DNA of 64,000 bases, taken from contig NC_036461.1 of NCBI RefSeq assembly GCF_002775205.1, positions 20,494,015 through 20,558,014 of the forward strand. The letters run 5' to 3'. This stretch comes from Xiphophorus maculatus. Taxonomy: Eukaryota > Chordata > Actinopteri > Cyprinodontiformes > Poeciliidae. The position numbers and the translations under genes are program-made. The stretch's first letter is position 1; every line of letters starts with the position of its first letter. The notes under the pieces were generated by a model. The model did not search any database, was not told where the DNA came from, and was given only the letters and a program-made list of their open reading frames with translations. Positions 11,101 through 22,948 of this stretch are shown here, piece by piece.

Positions 11101-14100
11101 GTCATGGGTGAAACAACCAACAATTCAGTTTACGGGTTGATTACTTTTCCCATAGGGCAGGTTTGGTTTGCAACACTTTGCTCCCCTTAGTAAATAAAAT
11201 CATCAACTGAAAACTGTGTTTTATGTTGTTTGAAATAAAACAAAAGAGCAAAAACTAAAAAAATCTATAAAGGAGACAAACGCTCTTTCATTCACAACAC
11301 ACTTTTTAGATTGTCACGTTTTTAAAATCCAGTTTCCTTACACTTTACATCCACCAGTCTGTGGATATAACTTTACTGTTATAAAGTACTGTCTACTGTG
11401 GCAGACAGTACTTTACTGTCTGCCACAGTAAAGTACACTGAAGTTTGTGGCAGAGAAAGTCAAAGGGTGTAAATATTCAAGTAGAGCCAACGTCAAGCTT
11501 GTGTCAACCTTTAGAGTTTTTTCTGCAGATGTGGGAAACTTACTAATTCAAAAACTAGGACACCCTATTAAATATCTGGATCTTTCAAAAATAATGTTCA
11601 CAGATTGAGGTCTAATTTAGGTTTTATATCTTAAAAAAAAGGCTTTTTTTTACTCATTAAACAAAATACATCAACAAAATTGTTTTGGTGTCCAAACGAT
11701 TTGAGACTGTGAGCCCGCTGGAGATCTGCTGCCGATATCTGAAGGTTTCTGAAGACTTCCTTTAGCATCTTGCAGTCTGCTTTCAGAGTAGATTTTCAGA
11801 ACTGGATCTTGTTAAAAAAAATCTATTCTTTTAAGTTTTAATACAACAAAATGTTATCTTCTGATCTAACAGGTGATGAAGAGTCAAATTATGGTATGAA
11901 CGAGTTAATCATCTGGCTAAACTTTTATTCACAATTGCCGCTTTCTAAAAATTGGTACCTATCTTCACTTCCCTCCATTTCCAGACCATTTCCCTTACAG
12001 TTGATGTCAGATTCTTTAGAGAAATCCAAAAACAGCCTCAGAAGAATCAGAATCACAGCACAGCACAAACAAGGAATTTCACTTTGCTTTTAAAGCAGCG
12101 TAAAAACAAAAAGAGCAAAAATATCAACTTTAGAGCGGCGGTGTCAAACCCACTTTCATTTTGGGCCACATCAAAATCATCAATGTTCTGAAAGGGCCAG
12201 TTGCCACTTAATGTATTAACAAAGCCCATTAACAAACTGTCAATATCTTAATAAATAACTTTCTGTATTTGATGAGTGCTTCTTAAGATTTTTATTGCCA
12301 AAATCTTTTGACATTTTAGCTGTGAAAATCCCTGACTTTGTGGTGCTACTTTAAAAATTTTGTTACTTGCCACATCGATCACTGATAACTGGACATCAAG
12401 ACTGAGGCAGCAGAAGTAAGTTATACTGCCACCTGCAGGTGGAGGTCAGCATCACCTAACCCCAATGTTTTTAACCATTTTTTGCAGTCAAATTATGCAT
12501 AATAAACTGTATTAATCTGCTTTGCTTTTCTTTTCTTCAGAACTTTGTTTGAAAACACTTCATAAAAAAGTTATTAGTATTAGCAGCATGCAAGAGTCTT
12601 TGGATTTGTTTAGTTTTGCGTGAATTTCGGCGATTGCGGAATCACAAAAAACTGGAGCGACTGACTGATACGATACGGCAGTATAGAAACTGATTTGATT
12701 TGACTCATAAAGTAATATTTAAACACAGAGCTGGTATCTTGAAACTTCTATTTATGCGTACCTCTGCAGTATTGAACATGAAGAGCTCCAGCGGCCCGGA
12801 TTGGGACTCCGGGCCTTGAGTTTGACACGTGTGCTTTAGAGGAATAATACAAGGACAAAAGAACTATGTCTACATGTATTTGCAACATGTATATTTATTT
12901 CCTAAGCAGAAGCCATCTTAAATGACCATTTCCAAAATTATTTTAATGTCTTTTCTTTTTGTTTATACATAATCCTTTAATTGTTCAGTTAGTTGAAAAT
13001 TAAATATCCATATTTATTCCTTTTAGCCTGGGAATCCCCAGGAGAAGCTACAGGGTGTTTCTATGGAGACGGAGGCCTGACATAGTTTTCCCACAAGCTG
13101 ATGTCAGATTACTGGACGAAAATGAGGAACTGTTCTGTTCCACCCTTAGCAGCAACAATTACAATCTAATGCTTGTAATTACTGGCAGTGAGTGTTTAAC
13201 AGCACCGTGGAGGAACTTTCTAGCAACTCACATTTGCAGAATTCATGTGTTTCAGCCACACTGGAAAGTTATTGAGAATAAACTGTCTGGTTTGGTTTTT
13301 CTATGGGGCATTAGTGGCCTTTATTCAGCAATAGATAGACAAAAAGAGCAGAAAGCGAAGGGAAAGCCGTACCACAGATGGTCCTCCAGGTCCTCTGGCA
13401 GCACAGCAGACCCAGACCATCACTCTGCCACCACCATGTCTTACTGTTGGTTCCTTTTCTGCAATGCTCTGACTGTTATACTCTAGATCCAAAAACATCT
13501 TGATACTCATCAAGATGTCTTCTAACAAAACTGAGACAAGCTCAGCAGTGGTTGTCTGGGTCATTTACGTCCAGTTTCTCTTTCTTAAGGTGGAGTCATG
13601 AACTTTGATCTTAACTGAGACAAGTGAAGCCTGCAGTTCTTTGGACTTTGTTGTGGGTCGTTTGGTGACCTCTTGGAGAGGTCACTGCTGTTGGTGAATA
13701 ATGATTCTCACTGTAGTTCTCTGGGGTTTCACAACTTTAGAAATAGCTCTGTAACATTTTTTTCTCCTTTTCCAGACACACAGATCTTCATTTCTGTTTC
13801 TCTTTATTTGTTCCTAAATTTTCTTCCACTGCAGTGTGAAGTCTACCTTTGTCAGGCCGGTCCTATTTAAGTGTTTTCTTGATTGAAACAGGTCAAACAG
13901 TGGTCAGGCTGAGGTCTGGCTACAGAAATTGAATTGAACTTTCCCCCCAAAAATTGATGAATACAGTTAATGAGTATCAAAATATTCTAATTTTTTTAAA
14001 TTGGAATACCTACATTTGAAAGAGGATCAAATCTCCACAAAAGTTATGATTGACTTTTTTGTTCACATTTCCTGATCATCACGAGGGGAGAGGTCATACT

Positions 14101-16671
14101 CTTATTACTATGGAAACAGCAAGAGCAAACTGCTATTTACTTGCTACTTAAGGGTCTATCTGAGGTTGTATTTATATATGAACAAGGCAATTCCTTTGTT
14201 AAAAAGACATACAAATTAAATCCTAACAAATATAAAGAGGGTTATATTATACTTATATCTAATAATGAATCAAATATAAAGATGTTGTACTAGTACCATC
14301 TGCTGGATGCGGTGAAAGCTCTTCCCATGGAAGCTGAAGGCCTGCTCGAACAAGACCTTGTCCTCCACCGTCCACTCATCAGGAAACGGAGTGAAGTTCG
14401 GCAGGTCGGCCAGAGACTTTTCGATGTTGTGCTTGTGCCAGAAGAGCATCCCCAGAGCCTGGAGCGGGTCGAGGGGAGAGGAGACCGGGTCAGGCGAGTC
14501 GGAAAGCACAACAAAACACATCTTACATATTTCAGTCTGTTAACCTGCATGAGATAAAGTATGAAATGATTTTGTAAGAGGTTTTGGTCATTTCAATGGC
14601 TTTGTTATTTTGTACCTTCATATCGGACTTATGGTATTCCTGTCACAATAACAGATTTTGCTGGACAATAAATAGTCTCAAAAGTTATTATGATAAATGA
14701 CAATATTGTTGTTTTGAGACCCTTTTCAAGTAATATAACAAGAACACATTCTCAAGATCAATAAATTTAAATTTCTATTGAACATTTGAACCTGGAACTG
14801 TACAACATGTTAAATATCCCCCCAAAAATACATAAAACAACAGAAACAACAAATAAAATGAATCCTAAAGTCTCTGTAAACAAAACTGTCCTGCACAGAA
14901 ACAGCTGGCTGAGACCAGTGACCCAGACTGAAGGCTTTTGTTATCCAGTTTTTGGCAGAAAGAGAGAAAAAAAGAAGACAACAATAAGTAAATAAATAAA
15001 TCATGCAAATGGAAATGATTGAGTTTGTTTGAATTTATCATGCGATTAAATGATTTATTGCTTATTACCATGCAGCCCTCTCCCAATACATATTTTTCCA
15101 CCCTGCCTCAGTTTCCACCCAACCAGAGGGACATTTTGTACCAACTCAGCCTACCGTACCAAAATAGGTGAGTCTGTACCCACAAGGGGCACATGTTGTA
15201 CCAACATGTACCGTCCAGAGAAACGTTTCATACCCATTTCGTACCAAACAGTTCAATGTAATTTTCTATACTGAACAAAAATATTAACGCCCCATGTCAA
15301 ATATTGTTGCCATCTGGAGTTAACAACTGTAAATGAGCATTTTATTGTACAAAAGTAATATTTCTCTTGATTTGTGAATAATTTTTAATCCAACTTGCTG
15401 TCAGTGAGGAATACTCAGTGAGTTGTGTTTTTCTTCAGTGCATGGGTGGGGCAATGTCCAGTGGGTGATCAGACAAAATGAGCAACAGTTGGACAATCCT
15501 TGGACTGGGGACAATAAAGGGCCACCCCAGAATGTCAAATTTTGTCACAGGTCATAAATGCCTCAGATGTCGCAAGTTATGCGGGAGCGTGCCATTGGCA
15601 TGTTAGAAGCAGGGATGTCAACCAGAGCAGTAGCCGCACGGCTCAATGTCCATTATTGAACCATGGGCCATTTAAGAGTTTGTTTCCAACAGACTGACAC
15701 AAAATGGCACGTTTGGGTACAAATTGGCCAAGTGGTGAATTAACCGGGTGGTCCAATTAAAAGTGCATGTTGACATATGATTCTAAACAATGTCAATAAA
15801 AAGAAGACTTCTGAGGCATATTTAGATACTGTAGATTTAGATCATTGCATGTTGAACAGTTGTTTTGGTCTGTGAGGTGAAAGGTCACCCAAAGAATGCC
15901 TGTCAGTAACCAACAGAACAGAATGAAAATCATCATTAATGTGTCAGACACACTTTAAGCATCATCTTCACTTTTCTCTGATGCCATCTTCTCCTGAGAC
16001 AAGGACATTAATCAGCATAATTAGTCTACAGCTATAACTAAAGCCAAGTTTACATGGAAACTACAGATGAACTCAAGAATCAGTGGTGGATAGAATCAGT
16101 ACATTTTTAACTTGATCAGCCCTGGCAGGTGACAGAGCAGTGAATGCACCATACCCAACTTCTACCAAACTGGTGAAAACCTTCAACCAATGGGAACCCA
16201 CTGAAAGACACTGAACAGTCTATGAGACTTTTCAAAAAGACCATTATTGAACGGTCTCTCTATGACAGTCCACTCGGAGAAAATGAAGAAATTCCCAGCA
16301 TCTGTTTCGGAGCGACATTTAACAACAATCCTCTAGAACTCCTCCTGGTCGGACCAAGAAGCTGATGCTGCCTGAGAAAACTGCAATAAATATTCACCTG
16401 TTCCATGTTGTAGCCGTGTTTCTCTTTGGCGATGGCAATGTACTCGTCCACTGCAACACAACACAACGTTAGTCTGTACAGCATGACGCTGAAACCCCTG
16501 ATGAGGTGCTGAAATGTGCTGAGCTAACGTGATAAGAAGCCATTGTCTGTCTCTTACTCTGAGTCTGGTTCAGGCAGCTGCTGGGGATCCAAACCAGCAT
16601 CCCCAGGTTGTCTCTGAGGTGAGCTGCTTTGGCGACATCTGGGAACAGAGATACAGGACCACAGAGAAATC

Positions 16672-16724
<53 letters not shown>

Positions 16725-19700
16725 CTGTAATAACCGTTGAAAGAAAAATGTGTTTGTAATTTATAAACTCATTTGTGAGCCTCAGAATTAGCTTGTGCAG
16801 TCTGCATCCTCAATACAAAAATGGCACAAATCAGGCCCACTGCCACAACCGCTTGATGTATCTGCACACTTTTTTTTTTTTTCCATCGGCTCAGTATCGG
16901 AGATCTCCCTGCAAGTGAAAGAGCTCTTTATATGGAGGGAAGACTCTGACTATTATCTGTGCTTATGTACCAAACAGAACACTTCCTGGACTCTCCGGAT
17001 GGTATTCTGGACCTCAATGCCCATGTGGGCAATGATGAATCCTAGTGGTGATGTAACTGGGAAGAAAAGCCTCTCAGATCCCAATCGGAGGTTTTTGTTG
17101 CTGTTGAAAGTTTGGTAGTGAGTTTGATTTGGTGGTGGAGGCAGCAGCCAGACAAATCTGGGGAAACCAAACAAGGTGAAGGTGGACTGGTAAGGTCTGG
17201 TGCCGGAATGTGTTTGTGAGATCTTCTCACTTGTCCAGGAGAACTCCTCTCATGTCCCACATGGGGATGTAGACATTACATCTGAAAGGGCCATGTTTGC
17301 TGTGACAGACTCCTGCCGAAAACCTTGAGGAGTGTACCAAACAATCATAGCAGTGCATTTGCTCATCGAGAGAGCGCATTGCTCTGATTGCGGGCATTTC
17401 CATTTATCTATGGGTCCGTGACTCAGCATGGTTGGAGGTAAAACACGCCTGGTCCACCCATCTGTTGCCTGAAAAAGACATTCACTCTCTACATATAGTG
17501 TTGAAAATCTGACCATTACAAGAGTTCCAGCCCCCACCTGACAAATATGCCCACCAAACACAGAGACAGCATAGATGGCTGGAGGGGGAATGTTCTAGCG
17601 CTCACCATGCTGTTATGTTGTAATTGCTTAATATGACCCCCAGGGTTTCTGACAGGACCGTGTCACCACAGCCTTCCAGGAGCTGTTCCTGGTGAGTGAC
17701 AACAAGAGCGTTCCTTTGGGGATCACAGAAGTGATTGAAACCCAGGAGAGGAAGGAGGCCTTTGGGGCTTCGTTGTTCTTGGACACTCCAAGACAGCAGA
17801 CAGGTACCAGACGGTCAGAACATCTACAGCTGTTCCGGTTGCACAAACAAAAAACTCAGGAATAGAAGTCAGTCAGAGAAGTTATGGAGAAGGATTTTTG
17901 CTTGGCCTCGTGGAAGATGTGGAAAAGTTCTTGACGACACTGCAAAGACAACCATCCCTGGTTCAAACCTATATGTAGCAGAGTTTAGATCAGGCTTATG
18001 AAAATCCAGCCTGACCTGGTCTGAGCCGATACCGATTCAACCTGACTAATTACCTCTAATTAAAGGCCTGAGCCTGACATAAACCTGACATATTATTTTA
18101 ATTATGATTGTACTGCTTTTGTTTCCAGACCATCATTTAAGTAAGCAGTGTACCTTCTCCCGTTTTCAGCTTTTGTGTCTAACGTCTTCCGGCTCCATCT
18201 TGTCGCTTGTTGGAACTGCAGGGTGAATCAGGTGAAAATCATCTGGGATGTGTGATTGTTTCAGTCTGAATAACTTCTGCACCCTACTTACTTTATTTCC
18301 TCAACAGATTAAACCATCTACTCCTTTACTTAAGCTAATAAGTAGATTAACACAACTTTATATTGTGCATTCTTGTTTGGCTTTCTCTGTGCTGCATGTA
18401 TTGCAGGTTTATTAAACACGCCACAGAAGCCCCGACCCGAACTGAACTGAATGGTTGGACGTTGGAATTAGCAGATCGAGGATCTTCTCATCCAGTCACC
18501 GATATCTCCGTGGTGGGAGCAGTTTAAGAACTCAGAAGGTGACTGAATGGGAGACGAACTGAATTACCTCCACGCGTTCAAGACCAGGAGTGTGAAGCTG
18601 TTGTGGTTGAGACGCCTCTTCAATGTAGCAGGGAGAACTGGGACTGGGTTTGACCTCGTCCAGTCTCCGCCTCAAGCAAAGGAGTTCGAGTATCTTGCTG
18701 CCAAGCGATAGTGGGATCGACTGAGAAATGGATGGATGAATTGGAACTTCATCTTGTTTTTATTTGACCTATATTTGTACATGTTCTCTCACTGAGATCC
18801 AAGATCTCATTTACCAGAGAGACCTGTTTTGATCAAACGAAACCAAAAATAAATAAATGAAAGCACAGTAATTAACAAATTTGACTTAGTTAAATAGGTG
18901 ATGAAACACAATATTAGCTTTTTGTCTTAAACGACATTTGAATTGTCCCAAAGAAATGACAGTAGATAGTTTCAGATCCTGCTGTTGGGTGTTCCACTTT
19001 GATGGAGTTTAGCAAGGAAATGTTTTTTTCCCCAAGTTCTGATCTGATCTTACGCATTACGTGTGCAAATTTAAGAATAGCAAAAATACTAATTATTACA
19101 AAAAAGGTGCATTCTGTATGATAACAGCAATAAAAGGTCACGAGAGAGTTTGTTCAGAAACAACAAAAAGTATCTTAAGTTTTAAACACTGAAACATGTT
19201 AATGTGATTCTATCAATAGATAGAATCACATTATCAATAGATAGAATCACATTCTATCAATAGAAGGCTTCTACTAATAGCCTTGTGTCAGTATGAGGTT
19301 CTAAGCAACACACATTCAATTGTGCAATTAATTAAGTGATTATATTTGCTAGTTTTATTTTAAAAATGATTGTTTATGCATTTTTTTATAGTATTACATG
19401 TATACGACACAAACACTTAACCACAGACAACATAAACTAGATGTTAGCTAAGCTGCGGTAAGCAACAATAGCTCTGGAAAGTTCCCAAATCAAATTCTGT
19501 GTAGGGCCTCACACAGTCGTGGACCGCCCCTGGACGTCTGTTCTCCGTCTTCAAAAACATCTACAATCATCTTAAGCAGCTGCAGACAGAGACGACTCGT
19601 TCGGAACCAGAGCACCTTCATCTGGAACCAGTATGACAGGAACGGAGGATGCAGTTTCGCTCAGCGATTGTTCGAGGCTACCACGCCGCCTCTGGTCTAT

Positions 19701-20059
19701 TATAAGCTACGTTCTAATTCTTACCCGGGTCAAAGTCCGGAACCACGGCCTGGTACTGCGGTCCGACGCGCATCCCTCCTCCACCTGAGCGCACAAACAC
19801 TCATCAGAACTTGGGCAGCTGGAAGGAGAAGCCGAACAGAGTAGTTGTAATGTGACCGTGGCTACCCACCATGGTCCTCGTCGCTGCTGGAGCCTGAACT
19901 TCCTTCTTCCCAGCAGCTGATGGTGCTGGTCTCATTACCGGACAAGTTCTTCCTGCCGTTGTTCGCCGCTCCTCCGGGGTAGCCGCTGCCGCTGCTGGCC
20001 GGGGCTCGGCCCCGCTTCTTCACCGGAGCCTCCGAGTTCCTCTCCAGCATCGTCGGCAT
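5127..20059 (-). CDS. rcor1: REST corepressor 1 (CoREST1), 13 coding exons, complete
   Basis: Nuclear scaffold that joins the demethylase LSD1/KDM1A to HDAC1/2 in the CoREST repressor complex (family knowledge). Coding exons: 20059-19870, 19784-19725, 16638-16558, 16450-16398, 14458-14297, 8397-8279, 8199-8124, 8042-7992, 6866-6720, 6643-6566, 6459-6402, 6325-6075, 5156-5127. They join in phase to 451 aa (human about 485). Start [12 protein letters not shown] and the segment [18 protein letters not shown] favour RCOR1 over RCOR2/3. The ELM2 domain spans about 67-150, SANT1 about 150-205 ([15 protein letters not shown]), the LSD1-binding linker about 270-340, and SANT2 about 345-395 ([28 protein letters not shown]). 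The tail after SANT2 is acidic and the last exon adds DSSVPMDSE. Exon 9 uses a weak donor (GTCTGC). Introns hold many transposons, including a 2.2-kb hAT element between exons 5 and 6. Confidence 0.96.
5240..5485. repeat. Fragment of TTAAAGGG-end MITE family
   Basis: Shares blocks such as GTCTCTTTAAGAAGCTCCTG and AACATGGCTCCTCTAT with the more complete copy at 36110-36630 and with pieces at 39695-39850 and 50050-50478. It lies in the last rcor1 intron. Confidence 0.6.
5488..5894. mobile_element. hAT-like MITE with GTAGGGCTG ends
   Basis: The left end GTAGGGCTG (5488-5496) is matched in inverse by CAGCCCTAC at 5886-5894, about 400 bp apart, around an AT-rich core. GTAGGGCTGGACAATA-type ends are common in fish hAT MITEs. 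It sits in the last rcor1 intron, beside the preceding MITE fragment. Confidence 0.65.
6867..7991 (-). other. rcor1 intron 8, no feature recognised
   Basis: AT-rich intron between exons 8 and 9. The short open frames at 7078-7305 (+) and 7616-7801 (-) have no resemblance to known proteins and no splice support. Confidence 0.5.
9056..9444. repeat. Left arm of large inverted repeat with 42-bp minisatellite (6 units)
   Basis: Six tandem units of 42 bp (9117 to about 9350), flanked by unique sequence that reappears in inverse orientation at 9960-10216. The 42-bp period is a multiple of three, so each unit reads [14 protein letters not shown] in one frame. This creates a long but artefactual open frame on both strands. 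Confidence 0.9.
9425..9492. repeat. Perfect 20-bp hairpin at the array/LINE junction
   Basis: CCAGATGCAAGATTCAGAGA at 9425-9444 is the exact reverse complement of 9473-9492, with a 28-nt loop. The right arm lies inside the LINE-derived open frame, and the first part of the same motif recurs at 9960, where the second minisatellite arm begins. Confidence 0.9.
9445..9959 (+). pseudogene. LINE 3' fragment with terminal zinc-knuckle and (AAG)n tail
   Basis: The open frame 9419-9706 carries [20 protein letters not shown], a Cys-Cys-His-Cys cluster typical of the C-terminus after the reverse transcriptase of fish non-LTR retrotransposons. A non-coding 3' part follows (AGTGGCGGTAATGC, CCAACCGCCAATAAA) and ends in an (AAG)n tail at about 9939-9960. 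The 5' part is missing, so this is a 5'-truncated or captured copy and not an active element. Confidence 0.75.
9960..10216. repeat. Right arm of large inverted repeat with 42-bp minisatellite (3 units)
   Basis: Reverse complement of 9056-9444 but with three repeat units instead of six, which explains the length difference. Homology stops at GGCCACCGTA (about 10216). Confidence 0.9.
10659..10790. repeat. Remnant of older MITE hit by the hAT insertion
   Basis: CTAGAGACGCACTGATTC followed by a stretch matching, in inverse orientation, the right end of the element at 46357-46918. The hAT element landed within its terminal bases, so CTAGAGAC is both the MITE tip and the duplicated target. Confidence 0.7.
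11394..11430. repeat. Perfect 17-bp hairpin, 3-nt loop
   Basis: TACTGTGGCAGACAGTA (11394-11410), loop CTT, then its exact reverse complement (11414-11430). It is unique sequence in an rcor1 intron with no surrounding tandem array. Confidence 0.9.
12136..12833. mobile_element. hAT MITE with 8-bp target duplication
   Basis: The ends CGGCGGTGTCAAAC and (inverted) CACACGTGTCAAAC are flanked by CTTTAGAG on both sides (12128-12135, 12834-12841). The duplication fits nTnnnnAn. TTTTGGGCCACATCA near the left end and GGGCCTTGAGTTTGACAC at the right are typical of a common fish hAT family. No coding capacity. Confidence 0.8.
13325..13600 (-). pseudogene. Tc1/mariner transposase relic
   Basis: The minus-strand frame contains [20 protein letters not shown], the conserved glycine-rich core of Tc1 transposases. 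The frame is short and the rest of the domain is not recovered in line, so this is a dead copy. Confidence 0.65.
14630..15080. mobile_element. AT-rich MITE, TTTATTGTCCAG-type
   Basis: 14640-14790, read inverted, matches blocks at 40536-40735 and 62515-62715 (ATTACTTGAAAA and ATAACTTYTGRGA modules). The right side ends near TTATTACCATGCAGCCCT. The exact ends are uncertain. Confidence 0.5.
15268..15785 (+). pseudogene. Decayed Tc1-like transposon
   Basis: The left end reads TACTGAACAAAAATATTAAC, a terminus seen in many fish Tc1-like elements. About 15560-15655 translates to [20 protein letters not shown], matching the N-terminal helix-turn-helix of Tc1 transposase. The frame then ends at a stop and the catalytic domain is absent. 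Confidence 0.7.
16674..16723. repeat. (TA)n microsatellite
   Basis: About 50 bp of uninterrupted alternating TA, just outside the rcor1 ELM2 exon at 16638-16558. Confidence 0.95.
17637..17845 (+). pseudogene. Unassigned protein-like open frame
   Basis: Starting after TTTCTGACAG, one frame is open for 69 codons without an ATG ([20 protein letters not shown], then [20 protein letters not shown]) to a stop. A further stretch in another frame ([20 protein letters not shown]) follows at about 17895-17955. Composition looks protein-like. I do not recognise the family. It sits in rcor1 intron 2 on the opposite strand. A frame-broken transposon ORF is the likeliest explanation. Confidence 0.35.
18400..18735. 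repeat. Probable LINE 3' remnant ending in ATGGATGGATG
   Basis: Contains phrases common in fish non-LTR 3' regions (GACCTCGTCCAGTCTCCGCC, AAGGAGTTCGAGTATCTTG) and finishes in a short ATGG-type tail at about 18728. Frames are broken throughout. Confidence 0.45.
19201..19253. repeat. Perfect 14-bp hairpin plus adjacent tandem copy
   Basis: AATGTGATTCTATC, loop AATA, then the exact reverse complement (19219-19232). The segment TATCAATAGATAGAATCACA is immediately duplicated to the right. It is in rcor1 intron 2. Confidence 0.9.
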
Positions 20060-20400
20060 CAGGAGGACTGAGCCGGCTCAGGCTAGCACTTAGCCTGTTA
20101 GCTTTCCTGCCTGAACCAAAGCAGCCGAGTGGGCTGTCTGAAAGTCGGGGGAGTCCTAAAAGTTCGGGAACCGATAACCGAGACCACGAACGATCACATA
20201 CAAGCAGGCGGACAGGCGGAGAGCGGCCCAGACCACCAGCAGCAACAACTACCGAGAGCCAGTTCCAGAAAGTGATCCAGGAGAGCGGAGCATGTGAGGC
20301 TGATCGATCTGAGAGGAGAATCTGAGTGGGATCTCTGCTGCCATCACAGGTCGTCCTCAACAGTGCCTCTACAGAGCCTGCAGCTCTCACACTACATCAC
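20060..20400 (-). promoter_or_regulatory. rcor1: rcor1 promoter / 5' UTR region (CpG-rich)
   Basis: A GC- and CpG-rich stretch directly upstream of the rcor1 ATG, contrasting sharply with AT-rich DNA beyond about 20400. No TATA box is evident, as is usual for CpG-type promoters. The open minus-strand frame across it starts at a non-ATG codon and is not treated as a gene. Confidence 0.55.
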
Positions 20401-22930
20401 TTTGTTCAGAAGAGAATCAAAATGCACATATTAATACAATTCCAAGCAACAACAAGAAAAAAATAATTTAAACATAACATTCAATCAGAGGAGCTGATAG
20501 GCCATGAAATTATCCGGGGTTTAACTTGGAAATATTTTAGTTTTAATGAAATACTTTTTTTTTAAAAATTCATATCACTATTATGTTACTCAAGCAGTTT
20601 GGGGTCTGACTTTTAGAACCTAAATTACAACAAATTCAGACGCATTTTCATTTTATTTCAACTTTTTAAAAATTTATTTAAAATTCAAACGTACTTTATT
20701 AATCCCAAAGGGGAATTAAATGTTGCAGCTCTTATTAAGTCAAATACGTCAAAGTGTCATTATAGAGTCATTGTAGATGGTCACAGATCACAGTCTGACA
20801 TGTAGAGCATGAAGTAGGCTAACATCAGCTTCTGCCAAAAGTGATTTTTTTTTTTTTTTGTTGTTGACAAAATCGCCTTTGGCCAATATTTTTAGGAAGG
20901 TGACATGCAAAGACATGTGATTGTTTTATTCTGTTAACATCTGTTTCTGTTATGCGATGCTTTTATGAATAATCAGTTCTGCAAAAGAGGACAGACAGGG
21001 CTGACCTTCCCTCTTTCCAGGACCTGCGCAGGTCCGGGTTCAGGAAAGGAGCAGCTAGCAATGTCTGCAGACCACACACATCCTGGACACAAACGGTTTC
21101 GACTTTTACCTCCAGGTCGTTTCTGCAGTACAGAAACCAGCTGCTAAAGAGACAGTTTCTTCCCCCAGGCTGTCGGTGAACACAGGGAACAACAGAAACA
21201 TGCCGCTCTGTCACAGCCTGCCTTCCTTTTCTCTTTCTTATTAATAGAAAAGAAAAGAACAATTAGCTGCAAATACATGTAAATTTTGGCTCCTTCATCC
21301 TCATCTTATTTCTGCTATAGTTGAACATATTCACACTGTGTGTCTGCATGCAGTGATGACTTGAAACCACAGCCTGCTCCTTGTTTGTGCTCAGAGTCTT
21401 GGCCAGTAAATGTCTGGGACTTTCTGTCTTTCCTTTGATGTCCAGTAAATCATTTTGTTTTGTGTTGCCTTATCTTAGAATTATTAATTGCTTCATTTCT
21501 GCCCATCATGCATTCTTTTTAGCTGAACCTCGTGTCCTAGCGACCCCGGGCCCCTGGGTTCTGGCCCTCTCCTTTGGCGCTGGACTCAGGTGTTGGTTAA
21601 TGCGTTTCTCTGGGAAACGGGACGCTCTGTGATCTGCTCCCTCTGACCGCTTGGCCGTGCAGACAGATAACTGAGATGTCATGTGAACACGTATTAAACC
21701 AGCTGCAGATGTCAGGCTGTGGTTTTATGCTGGTTAAAGAAGAAGAAATGCAAAACACCTGAACAGATCAAGCCAAACACTGCAGAGGGTTTTTTCCTTT
21801 TCTGATATTCTCTGTTTGAGAGGGAAATGCTGTGGTTATTTTCCTGAAGAACCAAACAAGGCACATTGTATCTACAGCTGCACATTGTAACGTTGCCATG
21901 GTGAAATAGGTTCACAGTCATGAAAAACCTTTTCATCTTCAAAGTTGTCGTTAATTGTCAATAAACATATTGACTATAGAAGTGATGGAGGTAAAGATTT
22001 GTTCTTGCAGCATTTGTTCTATATCATTTACTTCCTTGTTTCCGTGCAATCTTGAATATGAATAAAAAAACGCTGACATTGGTTATATTATTGAAAAACA
22101 AATGTCTGTTTTATCCTGACATGTTACTTTTTAGAAATCCATCCTTTGTAATGAGAAACGGGAAAACTAATAAATGGATGTAGACGGACAGTAAACACAC
22201 GACTATAGAAACAAACTGCTGCATGTAACAGCCATTAAGAATGTGCTCAACTTCAGAAATAGTTGATCTTTTTATATAATCAAATAGAAAAAGTTTGAGG
22301 GGAAAAAAAAACAGCTGCATATGCTCAGCTGTAAGGACGTTTTACAGCAGCAGGTAGAGGCAGAATTTTGAGAAAAGAAATTAATTTAATACAATTTGGA
22401 ATAAGACTATAAGATAAAAAAAAAAAGAAACTGTGGGGAAAGTGAAGCGCTGTGAAAACTTTCTGGATGCACCATCATCAAATCAGACTGTGTTGTATCA
22501 TAGTTAGCTTAGGACTGGATATGAAATTGTACTTGAATGAATTGTACCTGAAGTTTCACAGTAAAGAGTCCATTTATTAAACAGGCTCTATGTAAATGAA
22601 CTAAACAGTAAAATTAGATTTGCATTGTGTCAGAAAACATTCCTACTGGCCTGAATTATAGATTAATATCTTCACTTTATTGCATGTTTACTGTTCCGCT
22701 TTTCCCATCTCCTGTTTCTGGAGGTTCTGCAGTTCTTATTTCCATACTCTGATGAAAACCCAGTTCTGGTTTAGAGAAAAACAAACAGACAATCGATTGA
22801 GGACTGAACATGCAGTGGTTTGTTCAGTTTGAAGACTGATGTTTTTTTTTTTTATGTCACAGATATTATTGCTTCAGTTTTATTTCATCTTTTTTTCAGA
22901 TGTTTCTGTGGCATCCATTAATAAACATGT
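20401..22930. other. Intergenic between rcor1 and the unassigned exon cluster
   Basis: No gene seen. 20690-20830 (TTTATTAATCCCAAAGGGGA and following) resembles the 3' tail of a fish LINE. The short open frames at 20963-21262, 21381-21632 and 21712-21942 look random. Confidence 0.45.
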
Positions 22931-22948
22931 CATAACTTTAAAATTCAG

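Noticed and set aside
19935-20390. 151-codon minus-strand frame upstream of and overlapping rcor1 exon 1
   Set aside because: It begins at a non-ATG codon in the CpG-rich 5' region and runs in another frame than rcor1. Probably compositional.
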